Part shown: positions 1-5,300 of the stretch, piece by piece
Position numbering within the stretch: the first letter of the stretch is position 1
Layout: the number at the start of each line of letters is the position of its first letter
Source of the DNA: Dehalococcoidia bacterium
GTDB taxonomy: Bacteria > Chloroflexota > Dehalococcoidia > UBA2979
Length of the DNA: 6,413 nucleotides
Direction of reading: 5' to 3'
NCBI GenBank assembly: GCA_018700215.1
Contig: JABIST010000142.1
Span: forward strand, 1 to 6,413
Program-made: the position numbers and the translations under genes
Notes under the pieces: generated by a model
Told to the model about the DNA's origin: nothing
The model's database searches: none
The model's input: only the letters and a program-made list of their open reading frames with translations

Positions 1-366
1 CTGATGCTCCGCGATCCGCCGCGCGAGGATCGCCGCAAGCACCGTCCGAGGCGCCGGCTCACTATCGAAGTCGTCTACCAGCGTGATCCCGTTCAGCGAA
101 GCCGTCCGCACCGCCCACCCCAGCATCGAGGGGTTCGCATCCAGCTCTGCCTCGTACCGCGATTCAAATGCCGCGTCGTCGATCTCTCCGAGGCGCCACG
201 CACTCACCAGCTCAGTCGATGGCGCCAGCTCCCGATCCCACTGATCCACCGCGCCGCGCTCAATCCCCGGCGGCCACGTCCGCGCCACAAAGAACCTGAA
301 GTACGGTGCGTCCGGGGGGTCGAACACAGACCCGGTCGCAATCTTTGCCGCCTCGTTGTCGCTCAT
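1..366 (-). CDS. DUF488-type (YeaO-like) protein, 3' end outside the window
   Basis: The ATG at 366 opens a frame that stays open to the window edge (122 codons, no stop reached). The product begins MSDNEAAKIATG. Its core has FFVARTWPPGIERGAVDQWD (residues 25-44), then RELAPSTEL (45-53), a YEAELDANP helix (71-79) and ITLVDDFDSEP (94-104). This order matches the DUF488/YeaO family, whose usual pattern is R-x-WPRG...W...LAPS-x-L...Y..EL...VTLLY. The family is about 115-120 residues long, so only a few C-terminal residues should be missing. Here the usual WPRG is WPPG, and the usual 'LLYAARD' strand is 'LVDDFD'. The biochemical role of the family is unknown. Its start overlaps the stop of the DinB-like gene (ATGA, 363-366), so the two are almost certainly co-transcribed and translationally coupled. 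Family assignment is from remembered motifs. Confidence 0.75.
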   Translation of the reverse strand, partial: MSDNEAAKIATGSVFDPPDAPYFRFFVARTWPPGIERGAVDQWDRELAPSTELVSAWRLGEIDDAAFESRYEAELDANPSMLGWAVRTASLNGITLVDDFDSEPAPRTVLAAILARRIAEHQ

Positions 367-893
367 CCCGCGTCCGGCTCCAGCCCGCGCGACGCCGGCA
401 TTGCCCCCGGCAATCCGAGGTCGGGCGCACCCATCAGCGATGCCAACGCCGATAGCTCCCCCGCGTGCGCGAACACGTGCCCCGTCGTCCTCGCCAGGAT
501 CTGTTGCAGCGGCACACCCACGAGGTGCGTCGGCACTCCCTCGACCTGCTCCGTCGGTCGTTCCAGATCCTCGTCCGTCGCCGTCGCACAGAACGCGACC
601 AGCCGCTCCCGAGTCCGTGCGAGCGCCGCCCGCACATCCTCGAACGGCATCCGTTCCTTGGCGTCCGCATGCTCGATGATCCACGGATCGCGGTCCCCGC
701 CAGTCGCCATCGCCTGCAGGAAATCCGCCTGCCGAATCACGTGTAGCACCGTCCACCACCCTGGATTCAGCCGCCCGATCGGCCCGCCGCGCCCCGGCGC
801 CGGGATCGCATCCACCACGCGCTCAAACTCAGTCAGCGCATCGATCGCCAGCAACGCCAGCGATGAAGTCGGTCCTGTCGAGGTGTCACTCAT
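363..893 (-). CDS. DinB/YfiT-like four-helix-bundle protein
   Basis: This 176-residue protein has the length and layout of the DinB superfamily (DinB, YfiT, mycothiol-dependent maleylpyruvate isomerase type). The three histidines expected to bind a divalent metal in this fold are present: H51 in GWWTVLHVIRQADF, and H139 and H143 in GHVFAHAGELSAL. The C-terminal helix ends in the typical HxxxHxGE...MGAPDLGLPG. Family members are metal-dependent enzymes, often thiol or bacillithiol/mycothiol S-transferases, or have no known role. The founding B. subtilis dinB is DNA-damage inducible. No substrate can be named here. The start at 893 is the first ATG and lacks a clear Shine-Dalgarno, but TAGACT lies 6 nt upstream (see that entry). 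The stop overlaps the start of the DUF488 gene. It lies 184 nt downstream of a small membrane-protein ORF that has a LexA-box promoter. Confidence 0.82.
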   Translation of the reverse strand: MSDTSTGPTSSLALLAIDALTEFERVVDAIPAPGRGGPIGRLNPGWWTVLHVIRQADFLQAMATGGDRDPWIIEHADAKERMPFEDVRAALARTRERLVAFCATATDEDLERPTEQVEGVPTHLVGVPLQQILARTTGHVFAHAGELSALASLMGAPDLGLPGAMPASRGLEPDAG

Positions 894-899
894 CCGCGC

Positions 900-905
900 A
901 GTCTA
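900..905 (-). promoter_or_regulatory. Possible -10 box (TAGACT) of a leaderless promoter for the DinB-like gene
   Basis: On the minus strand TAGACT sits exactly 6 nt before the ATG at 893. It fits the TANNNT pattern that precedes leaderless starts in several high-GC phyla. No purine-rich ribosome binding site is visible in front of the ATG, which agrees with leaderless initiation. The only -35-like sequence, TCGACA, is 14 bp upstream, which is too close, so support is weak. Confidence 0.22.
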
Positions 906-942
906 GCGGCAGCAGCTCTTGTCGAGCAGCTACCACGGAGCA

Positions 943-1046
943 GTAGTCGAGCGAAGAGAAGAAAGCGTCCCCGCTGGGCGCGGTGGCGGGATGCGGACCA
1001 GCGAGGACGCGTCTGAACCGAGGCGCGTGGGGCGCGCCTCGACTAC
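943..1046. repeat. Nested palindromic segment (three overlapping inverted repeats)
   Basis: Three inverted repeats lie in about 100 bp. The outer arms 943-951 (gtagtcgag) and 1038-1046 (ctcgactac) pair perfectly over 9 bp. Inside, 965-977 and 998-1010 pair at 12 of 13 positions around a 20-nt spacer. A third hairpin, 1019-1027 with 1033-1041 (cgaggcgcg / cgcgcctcg, 5-nt loop), pairs perfectly over 9 bp. It competes with the outer arm for bases 1038-1041. No T-tract follows on either strand, so it is not a textbook terminator. It could be a dispersed REP- or MITE-like repeat, a structured RNA between the small ORF and the DinB-like gene, or a non-canonical terminator. No gene is visible in 894-1077 apart from this structure. 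Confidence 0.55.
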
Positions 1047-1069
1047 CGAGGAACGGCGAGCGTTAGCTT

Positions 1070-1086
1070 GCGGCGCGCTACGCCGC
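1070..1086 (-). terminator. Hairpin over the stop codon of the small membrane ORF
   Basis: GCGGCG (1070-1075) pairs with CGCCGC (1081-1086) around the 5-nt loop CGCTA, which contains the TAG stop of the 60-residue ORF. A further imperfect stem (gcgagc / gcttgc, 1056-1071) lies next to it. No U-run follows on the minus strand, so its use as a terminator is only a possibility. Confidence 0.25.
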
Positions 1087-1260
1087 TCGACGCATCGGTG
1101 GTCCCGGGGCTGATGGCAACCTTGGTGGTGCCAGCCGCGGGAACTGCTGTTTCGGCAAGGCGGGACCGCTCGAAGTTCGCAGGCTGTCACGTGCCCACTG
1201 CTGAATCAGCAGCACGCCCGCAGCACCAAGCATCAGTCCGAGCACGATTGCAAAAGCCAT
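1078..1260 (-). CDS. Small single-pass membrane protein, candidate LexA-regulated
   Basis: The frame from the ATG at 1260 encodes 60 residues. MAFAIVLGLMLGAAGVLLI (1-19) is one strongly hydrophobic helix. QQWARDSLR follows, then a Pro/Arg-rich tail (LPKQQFPRLAPPRLPSAPG, ending PMRRAA). Positive charges occur only after the helix, so the positive-inside rule predicts N-out, C-in, with the tail in the cytoplasm. A GGGGG run 6 nt before the ATG can act as Shine-Dalgarno. About 125 nt upstream are a good promoter and a LexA-type operator on the same strand. The frame stays open further upstream (a TTG at 1323 is an alternative start), but the longest reading would cross its own promoter. I recognise no family. 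Being short and SOS-linked, it recalls small SOS cell-division inhibitors such as SidA or YneA in layout only, not in sequence. It could still be a chance ORF. Confidence 0.45.
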   Translation of the reverse strand: MAFAIVLGLMLGAAGVLLIQQWARDSLRTSSGPALPKQQFPRLAPPRLPSAPGPPMRRAA

Positions 1261-1285
1261 CTGGTACCCCCATATGCCTTCCGCT

Positions 1286-1312
1286 GGTTGGGACCCTCCG
1301 GGCCCACCAACC
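1286..1312 (-). other. Stem-loop in the leader of the small membrane ORF
   Basis: GGTTGG on the minus strand (from CCAACC at 1307-1312) pairs with CCAACC (from GGTTGG at 1286-1291). The interior can add GG/CC pairs around a GGAG apex. It lies in the predicted 125-nt leader, about 25 nt before the start codon, and might influence translation or simply reflect GC-rich sequence. Confidence 0.3.
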
Positions 1313-1362
1313 GCGCGGTAACCCCCGTCGCACAACTCGCTCGGAACAGGGCATTCACAATG

Positions 1363-1376
1363 CGAACACTTGTTCG
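1363..1376. promoter_or_regulatory. LexA (SOS) operator, CGAAC-ACTT-GTTCG
   Basis: CGAACACTTGTTCG has two perfect 5-bp half sites in inverted orientation with a 4-bp spacer. This is the Gram-positive type SOS box (CGAAC-N4-GTTCG) bound by LexA in Bacillus, actinobacteria and, as I recall, Chloroflexota. It lies about 10-22 bp after the predicted start of transcription of the minus-strand promoter at 1392-1421, a normal place for repression. A second inverted repeat, CGTTC-C-GAACG (1375-1385), overlaps its right end, and a small GCATT/AATGC hairpin (1351-1363) abuts its left end. No lexA gene is in the window. Confidence 0.62.
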
Positions 1377-1391
1377 TTCCGAACGGCTCTG

Positions 1392-1421
1392 AATGTAGAA
1401 CAGACGTGCGGATCATGTCAA
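1392..1421 (-). promoter_or_regulatory. Sigma70-type promoter reading toward the small membrane ORF
   Basis: On the minus strand a perfect -35 box TTGACA (1416-1421) is followed after 18 bp by TACATT (1392-1397), a 4/6 match to TATAAT. Transcription would begin near 1385, directly before the LexA-type operator. No other sequence in this window comes as close to the consensus -35. A weak plus-strand alternative (TTGTTC at 1370 / TGTAGA at 1394) overlaps it and could serve the divergent dehydrogenase gene. Confidence 0.55.
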
Positions 1422-1470
1422 GCCATCGTCCGATGCCCTCACCCCGGCCACGATGCCCCACGAACTCCCG

Positions 1471-1475
1471 AGGAG
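1471..1475 (+). promoter_or_regulatory. Ribosome binding site of the SDR gene
   Basis: AGGAG stands 6 nt before the ATG at 1482. It fixes that ATG as the start of the dehydrogenase, although the frame is open for several hundred bases upstream. Confidence 0.8.
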
Positions 1476-1481
1476 CCGCCC

Positions 1482-2258
1482 ATGCCCGACGCGCCCGAGG
1501 TCCTGCTCATCACCGGCGGCTCCCGCGGCATCGGCGCCGCCACCGCCCGCCTCGCTGCCGCCCACGGCTACGCCGTCGCCATCACCTACCTCGCCAACCA
1601 GCCGGCCGTCGACGCCCTCGTCGCCGAACTCACCGAGGCCAGCGCCACCGCCATCGCCATCCGCGCCGATGCAGCCTCCGAGGCCGACACCATCCGCGCC
1701 TTCGACACGGCCGAGCAGCAGCTCGGCCCCATCACCGCCCTCGTCAACAACGCCGCCATCGACCACCACTCCCCCGTCGCCGACCTCGACGCCTCCGAGC
1801 TGGAGCGCCTCCTCGCCGTCAACGTCACCGGCACCATGCTCGGCTGCCGCGAAGCCGTCCGACGCATGGCCCATTCCCGAGGCGGCCTGGGCGGCGCCAT
1901 CGTCAACGTCTCCTCCATGGACGCCACCATCGGAGGTCGCCCCGGCGCAGCCGCCTACGCCGCCACCAAAGCCGCCGTCGATGCCTTCACCATCGGCATC
2001 GCCCGCGAAGTCGCGGATGACGGCATCCGCGTCAACGCCCTCCGCCCCGGCATGACCCGCACCGATATGACCGACTACCTCGAAGACCCGACCACCGAGT
2101 CCCGCATCGCCTCAACCATCCCCATGAACCGCATCGCCACCCCCGACGAGATCGCTGCCCCCATCCTCTGGCTCCTCTCCGAAGAAGCCAGCTTCATCTC
2201 CGGAGCCTGCCTCGACGCCTCCGGCGCCGGCTTCTGGATCGGGCGCCGGGACGCCTAG
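1482..2258 (+). CDS. Classical short-chain dehydrogenase/reductase (YgfF/FabG-like)
   Basis: This 258-residue oxidoreductase has a complete classical SDR Rossmann fold and length. The cofactor motif TGGSRGIG is at 11-18. NNAA (89-92) stands in place of the usual NNAG. N114 lies in LAVNVTG. The catalytic serine is S145 (VNVSSMD), followed by Y159 and K163 (YAATK), and the PG motif is at 189-190. R15 in the glycine-rich motif and the lack of an acidic residue after beta-2 (ITYLANQ) favour NADP(H) over NAD(H). Overall it resembles E. coli YgfF (CREAVRRMA, GGAIVNVSSMD, IPMNR) and glucose-dehydrogenase-type SDRs. The substrate cannot be told. The start at 1482 is chosen by the AGGAG 6 nt upstream; the open frame before it lacks SDR sequence. 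The gene stands alone on the plus strand and converges on serS. Third codon positions are almost all G or C. Confidence 0.93.
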   Translation: MPDAPEVLLITGGSRGIGAATARLAAAHGYAVAITYLANQPAVDALVAELTEASATAIAIRADAASEADTIRAFDTAEQQLGPITALVNNAAIDHHSPVADLDASELERLLAVNVTGTMLGCREAVRRMAHSRGGLGGAIVNVSSMDATIGGRPGAAAYAATKAAVDAFTIGIAREVADDGIRVNALRPGMTRTDMTDYLEDPTTESRIASTIPMNRIATPDEIAAPILWLLSEEASFISGACLDASGAGFWIGRRDA

Positions 2259-2261
2259 GGT

Positions 2262-2280
2262 CGGCGGCCCTGAGCCGCCG
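2262..2280. terminator. GC-rich hairpin between convergent SDR gene and serS
   Basis: CGGCGGC (2262-2268) and GCCGCCG (2274-2280) form a perfect 7-bp stem with loop CCTGA. It fills most of the 28-nt space between the two stop codons, a natural site for a bidirectional terminator. No T-run follows on either side, so termination would be of the weak or Rho-assisted kind. Confidence 0.5.
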
Positions 2281-2286
2281 TGTGGG

Positions 2287-3603
2287 CTAGCTCGATTCGA
2301 TCGAACTCTGACCCCCGAGGTACCCGCGCACCTCCTCCGGCAACTCCACACTCCCGTCCTCGAGCTGATACTGCTCGAGGATCGTCGCCATCAGCCGAGG
2401 CAGCGCCAGCCCACTCCCGTTCAGCGTGTGCAGATGCTCCACCTGCCCCTCCGCGTTCCGGAACCGCAGATTCGCCCGCCGCGCCTGGAAGTCGACGAAG
2501 TTCGACACGCTCGAGACCTCAAGCCACTCCTGCGCCCCCGGCGCCCAGATCTCGATGTCGTAAGTCATCGCGCTCGAGAACGTCAGATCTCCCGTCGCCA
2601 GTCGCAGCACCCGGTACCGTAGCCCCAGCGTCCGCACCATCTCCAGCGCATGCTCCAGCAGCTCGTCCAGCGCCTCCCACGACGCATCCGGCCGCTCGAA
2701 CCGCACCATCTCAACCTTGTCGAACTGATAGCCGCGCTTGATCCCGCGCACGTCGCGCCCGGCGCTGAATTGCTCGTTGCGGAAGCATGGGCTGTACGCC
2801 GTGTGGTGGATCGGCAAAGCGTCGTCGTCCAGGATCTCGTCCCGGTACATGTTCGTCACCGGCACCTCGGCCGTCGGAATCAGCCACCGACCATCGGTCG
2901 TCTGGAATAGCGTCTCCGCGAACTTCGGCAGCGACCCCGTCCCAACCAGCATCTCCTCGTTCACCATCGCCGGCGGGTACACCTCGCTGTACCCCTGCTC
3001 CCGATGTAGATCCAGCATCCAGTTGATCAGCCCCCGCTGCAGCCGCGCCCCGTCACCCCGCAACAGGTAGAAGTTCGCCCCGGACAGCTTCACACCGCGC
3101 TCGAAATCGATGATTCCCAGCGCCTCCCCAATCTCCCAGTGCGGCTTCAGCGACTCGTCCGATTCCGGCACCGGCCACTCCGACATCGGCACCGGCACGT
3201 CGAACCGCTCCTCCTCGCCCGTCGCCCCATCCCCCGCCAGCACGACGACCGAGTCCTCCTCACCGCCCACCACAATGCTCTCGTGGAACAGGTTCGGTAC
3301 TTCCAGCAGCAGCGTGTTCAGCTCCGTATCGATCTCCCCCAGCCGCGCCTCCAGCTCGTCCAGCTTCCCTGCCACCGCCCGCTGCGCCGCGATCAGCTCC
3401 TGCCGCTCTGCGTCGTCCTTCGCCGCCCCAATCGCCTTCCCCGCCTGGTTCCGGTCCGCCCGCATCCCCTCGACATCTCCGAGTAGCGGTCGTCGCTCCG
3501 AGTCCAGCTCCAGAATCCGGTCGATCGGCGCATCAGACTCGCGGTCCGCGCAAGCCTGTCGCACCTCGTCGGTTCGGTCTCGGATCGTCTGCAGAGAAAG
3601 CAT
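2287..3603 (-). CDS. serS: Seryl-tRNA synthetase
   Basis: This cytoplasmic class II enzyme activates serine with ATP and charges tRNA-Ser (and tRNA-Sec where present). At 438 residues it is a little longer than the usual 420-430, owing to an acidic insert near 115-135 (GGEEDSVVVLAGDGATGEEE). The N-terminal antiparallel coiled-coil arm that grips the tRNA long variable arm spans about 30-105. Further features are the serine-binding TAE motif (PTAEVPVTN, T244-E246), motif 2 (SPCFRNEQFSAGRDVRGIKR, with R275 and E277, then GYQFDKVEM) and motif 3 (LNGSGLALPRLMATILEQYQ, with R403). The ATG at 3603 gives the normal MLSLQTIRDRTDEVRQA start. A perfect GGCGGCCGCC palindrome (3608-3617) lies just in front of it. 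It is 45 nt behind the Nudix gene and probably in its operon. That gap is too short for a T-box leader. Confidence 0.97.
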   Translation of the reverse strand: MLSLQTIRDRTDEVRQACADRESDAPIDRILELDSERRPLLGDVEGMRADRNQAGKAIGAAKDDAERQELIAAQRAVAGKLDELEARLGEIDTELNTLLLEVPNLFHESIVVGGEEDSVVVLAGDGATGEEERFDVPVPMSEWPVPESDESLKPHWEIGEALGIIDFERGVKLSGANFYLLRGDGARLQRGLINWMLDLHREQGYSEVYPPAMVNEEMLVGTGSLPKFAETLFQTTDGRWLIPTAEVPVTNMYRDEILDDDALPIHHTAYSPCFRNEQFSAGRDVRGIKRGYQFDKVEMVRFERPDASWEALDELLEHALEMVRTLGLRYRVLRLATGDLTFSSAMTYDIEIWAPGAQEWLEVSSVSNFVDFQARRANLRFRNAEGQVEHLHTLNGSGLALPRLMATILEQYQLEDGSVELPEEVRGYLGGQSSIESS

Positions 3604-3648
3604 CGCTGGCGGCCGCCCATTCTCAGTTGTTGGCTGTCGTCGCTGGTT

Positions 3649-4152
3649 CTAAGCCCCAGCCTCTCGCTCCGCCGCAATCGCGGCAAGCGCCAGCACCCGA
3701 ACATCCTCGTTGATCACCACCTCGGCCCCGCTCGCCTCGTGCCGCAGCACCGCCCCCGAGGTCAGCTCACTCTCCGAAATCCACCGCCACTCATGCCCAT
3801 CCCCGTCCGGCAACACCACGGCCTGCCCCGCGACCGGCCGAGTGAAATACACGAAATCGATGTGCTGATGTGCCTCCCGCAACCCCCCGTCCCCGTTGCG
3901 CAAGTTGTAGATCCCAATCGTCACCGGTGGAGGAAGCTGCGGCGGCAATTCGTACGCAAACCGGTCATCCGCATTCAGCACCTCGCAGCGAACCCCCGTC
4001 TCTTCCAACACCTCCCGCAGCACCGCCTCAATCGGGTCCTCGTCCGCCTCAACGTGCCCACCCGGCGGCAACCACGTCTGCAGCCGGTGCCAGTGCAGCG
4101 CCGTCCGCCCCTCGTGCGAAAGAAACCCGGTAACAGTAAAGTGCCGCCGCAT
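3649..4152 (-). CDS. Nudix hydrolase
   Basis: The 167-residue product carries a perfect Nudix box (Gx5Ex7REUxEExGU) at 32-54: it starts GHVEADEDPIEAV and ends LREVLEETGV. The box binds the Mg2+ that drives hydrolysis of a nucleoside diphosphate linked to another moiety. WHRLQTWLPPGGH just before it, and the internal FVYFTRPV and WRWISESEL strands, are normal for small housekeeping Nudix enzymes. The substrate (oxidised dNTP, sugar nucleotide, other) cannot be read from the box. The start is the ATG at 4152, with TAGGG about 9 nt upstream. A TTG at 4170 would add six residues (LGFVA...) and use up that site. The gene is 54 nt downstream of a lipoprotein gene and 45 nt upstream of serS, all on the minus strand. 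Confidence 0.92.
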   Translation of the reverse strand: MRRHFTVTGFLSHEGRTALHWHRLQTWLPPGGHVEADEDPIEAVLREVLEETGVRCEVLNADDRFAYELPPQLPPPVTIGIYNLRNGDGGLREAHQHIDFVYFTRPVAGQAVVLPDGDGHEWRWISESELTSGAVLRHEASGAEVVINEDVRVLALAAIAAEREAGA

Positions 4153-4170
4153 AGCGACGAACCCTAGCAA

Positions 4171-4185
4171 CGCCCCCGAGGGGCG
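4171..4185. terminator. 15-nt hairpin between lipoprotein and Nudix genes
   Basis: CGCCCC-CGA-GGGGCG forms a 6-bp stem with a 3-nt loop, 21 nt after the lipoprotein stop codon. It has the same size as the palindromes at 5275-5289 and 6296-6310, which also follow stop codons. No T-run follows. It may attenuate read-through or be a mere mRNA hairpin. Confidence 0.3.
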
Positions 4186-4206
4186 GCAATGAAGCGCCCG
4201 ATACCG

Positions 4207-5202
4207 CTACTCCACCGCGACGAACGGCTCCGGAACAATCGGCGCCAGCAGATACTCCACCGGCGCGTTTCCCCACCGGATCATCCAGGACGGCGCGTTC
4301 AACTCACACCCGTACCCGCGGGACTCGATGCCGGCTTCTGAGACCTCCAGCACGCGCGTCTGCCCGCTCGAGAGCTGAATAACGATTGTTTCCGTCGCGT
4401 AGGCTCCGCTGTAGGTCACCTCGAATCGCGGTCCCAGGAACACGGCGTACACCCTTGGTGAGCCCTGGCTTCCATCGTGCACTGTCAGCAGGCTCGCACC
4501 GGCTCCGTCAAACGGAGGCGCCGAGAGTCCTTCGTGGCAACTGCCAGAGACACCGAACTCCAACGGAGTCCCGTCTGCGACACCCTCCGGGCACTGCGGC
4601 GGGCTACCGATCCACGTCTCCCCCGTTGTGCATGGGAATCCGTGACTCACGATCATCGCGTCGATTGCCGCCGTATCACCTGCCTCAAGCGCCGCAATTA
4701 CTCGATCGGCGTGAGCGACGCCGGTCCGCGTACCGAGCGGATGAGACTCCCCGACGATCCTCCACCAGTCCTGCACGCCAATCTCCGGCACCTCGAGACT
4801 CTCGAAGTGGGCGCCCGGCACCGACTGCACCCACCCAAACCCGTCGACCGCCCGCCAAGTGCCTTCCGTCTTCCCCACCACCGTCACGGAGCTGCCCGCC
4901 GGCAGCATCGCCAGCGATCGCGCGCTCCGGTTCGGCAGCACGTACACATCCACGTCCCCGGTCACGGTCACCACCACTGGCCCCACCTCCGGCGTTGCTG
5001 TCGCCGTCGCCGTCGGCGTGGCTGTCGAGGTCTCCCCGATCACAGACGTCGCCCGCGCCGGCGCCGAACGCGTCGCCGTGGCTGTCTCCGGACTTGGCGT
5101 GGCGGCAGGCACGGTCGTCGTCCCCTCGGAACCACCGATGCACGCGACGAAGAGGACACACGTCGCGATTACCACCGATAGCGCGCTACTCATCCTGCGC
5201 AT
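4207..5202 (-). CDS. Secreted lipoprotein with SH3b-like domain (paralogue A)
   Basis: The 331-residue product starts MRRMSSALSVVIATCVLFVA with C21 as the lipidation cysteine (FVAC, an acceptable but not ideal lipobox). A low-complexity Thr/Ala/Pro linker (about 27-72, including TATPTATATATPE) spans the wall or periplasm. An SH3b-like beta domain follows at about 76-127 (DVDVYVLPNRS, LPAGSSVTVVGKTEGTWRAV, FGWVQS). The C-terminal domain has HPLGTRTGV...DRVIAALEAGD, C191, GSPPQCPEGVADG (C204) and YLLAPIVPEP at the end. That central pattern recalls a domain of unknown function common in Chloroflexota secreted proteins. C191/C204 are kept in the neighbour and may form a disulfide; C222 and C299 are extra. 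The ATG at 5202 is preferred over a GTG at 5223 because GAGG lies 6 nt before it and it gives an n-region with RR. It is a tandem paralogue of the next upstream gene. The function is unknown. Confidence 0.85.
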   Translation of the reverse strand: MRRMSSALSVVIATCVLFVACIGGSEGTTTVPAATPSPETATATRSAPARATSVIGETSTATPTATATATPEVGPVVVTVTGDVDVYVLPNRSARSLAMLPAGSSVTVVGKTEGTWRAVDGFGWVQSVPGAHFESLEVPEIGVQDWWRIVGESHPLGTRTGVAHADRVIAALEAGDTAAIDAMIVSHGFPCTTGETWIGSPPQCPEGVADGTPLEFGVSGSCHEGLSAPPFDGAGASLLTVHDGSQGSPRVYAVFLGPRFEVTYSGAYATETIVIQLSSGQTRVLEVSEAGIESRGYGCELNAPSWMIRWGNAPVEYLLAPIVPEPFVAVE

Positions 5203-5208
5203 CAAGAA

Positions 5209-5212
5209 CCTC
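5209..5212 (-). promoter_or_regulatory. Ribosome binding site fixing the start of lipoprotein A
   Basis: GAGG (within GCGAGG) lies 6 nt before the ATG at 5202. The alternative GTG at 5223 has only a GGCGG directly against it, so the shorter start is preferred. Confidence 0.6.
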
Positions 5213-5274
5213 GCCGACCGCACCCGCCTGCGAGTATGACGCCCCGCCCGTTCCCCAGGTTCCCGAGGGCTGCG

Positions 5275-5289
5275 TGACCTCCGAGGTCG
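5275..5289. repeat. 15-bp palindrome, copy 1, between the two lipoprotein genes
   Basis: TGACCTCCGAGGTCG contains a 5-bp perfect stem GACCT/AGGTC plus an outer T-G pair around the loop CCG. It is 12/15 identical to the palindrome at 6296-6310, and the t/a pair there is c/g here (a compensatory change). It starts 11 nt after the stop of lipoprotein B and 72 nt before the start of lipoprotein A. It may be a duplicated operator or a 3' hairpin; no T-run follows. Confidence 0.45.
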
Positions 5290-5300
5290 CTGGCCGCTCG

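Noticed and set aside
4..906. Long plus-strand open frame (300 codons) opposite the DUF488 and DinB-like genes
   Set aside because: The product is Arg/Pro/His-rich with no family pattern. The opposite strand has two recognisable proteins joined by ATGA.
1261..1461. N-terminal extension of the small membrane ORF, including a CSHCEC cysteine cluster
   Set aside because: It would start upstream of its own promoter and operator. The cysteines come from translating the GAACA/TGTTC palindromes. A TTG at 1323 remains a minor option.
1068..1481. Upstream extension of the SDR frame to 1068 (138 more residues)
   Set aside because: The extension has no SDR-like sequence, runs through the LexA-type operator and minus-strand promoter, and the AGGAG at 1471 fixes the ATG at 1482.
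894..1481. tRNA or other known RNA gene in the largest gap
   Set aside because: Several short stems exist, but no cloverleaf, no T-arm GTTCRA-type consensus in proper context and no CCA end was found. The GTTCG words are explained by the LexA-type operator.
3110..3652. 180-codon plus-strand Ser-rich frame opposite serS
   Set aside because: It is antisense to the invariant coiled-coil arm and core of seryl-tRNA synthetase; low complexity, no motif.
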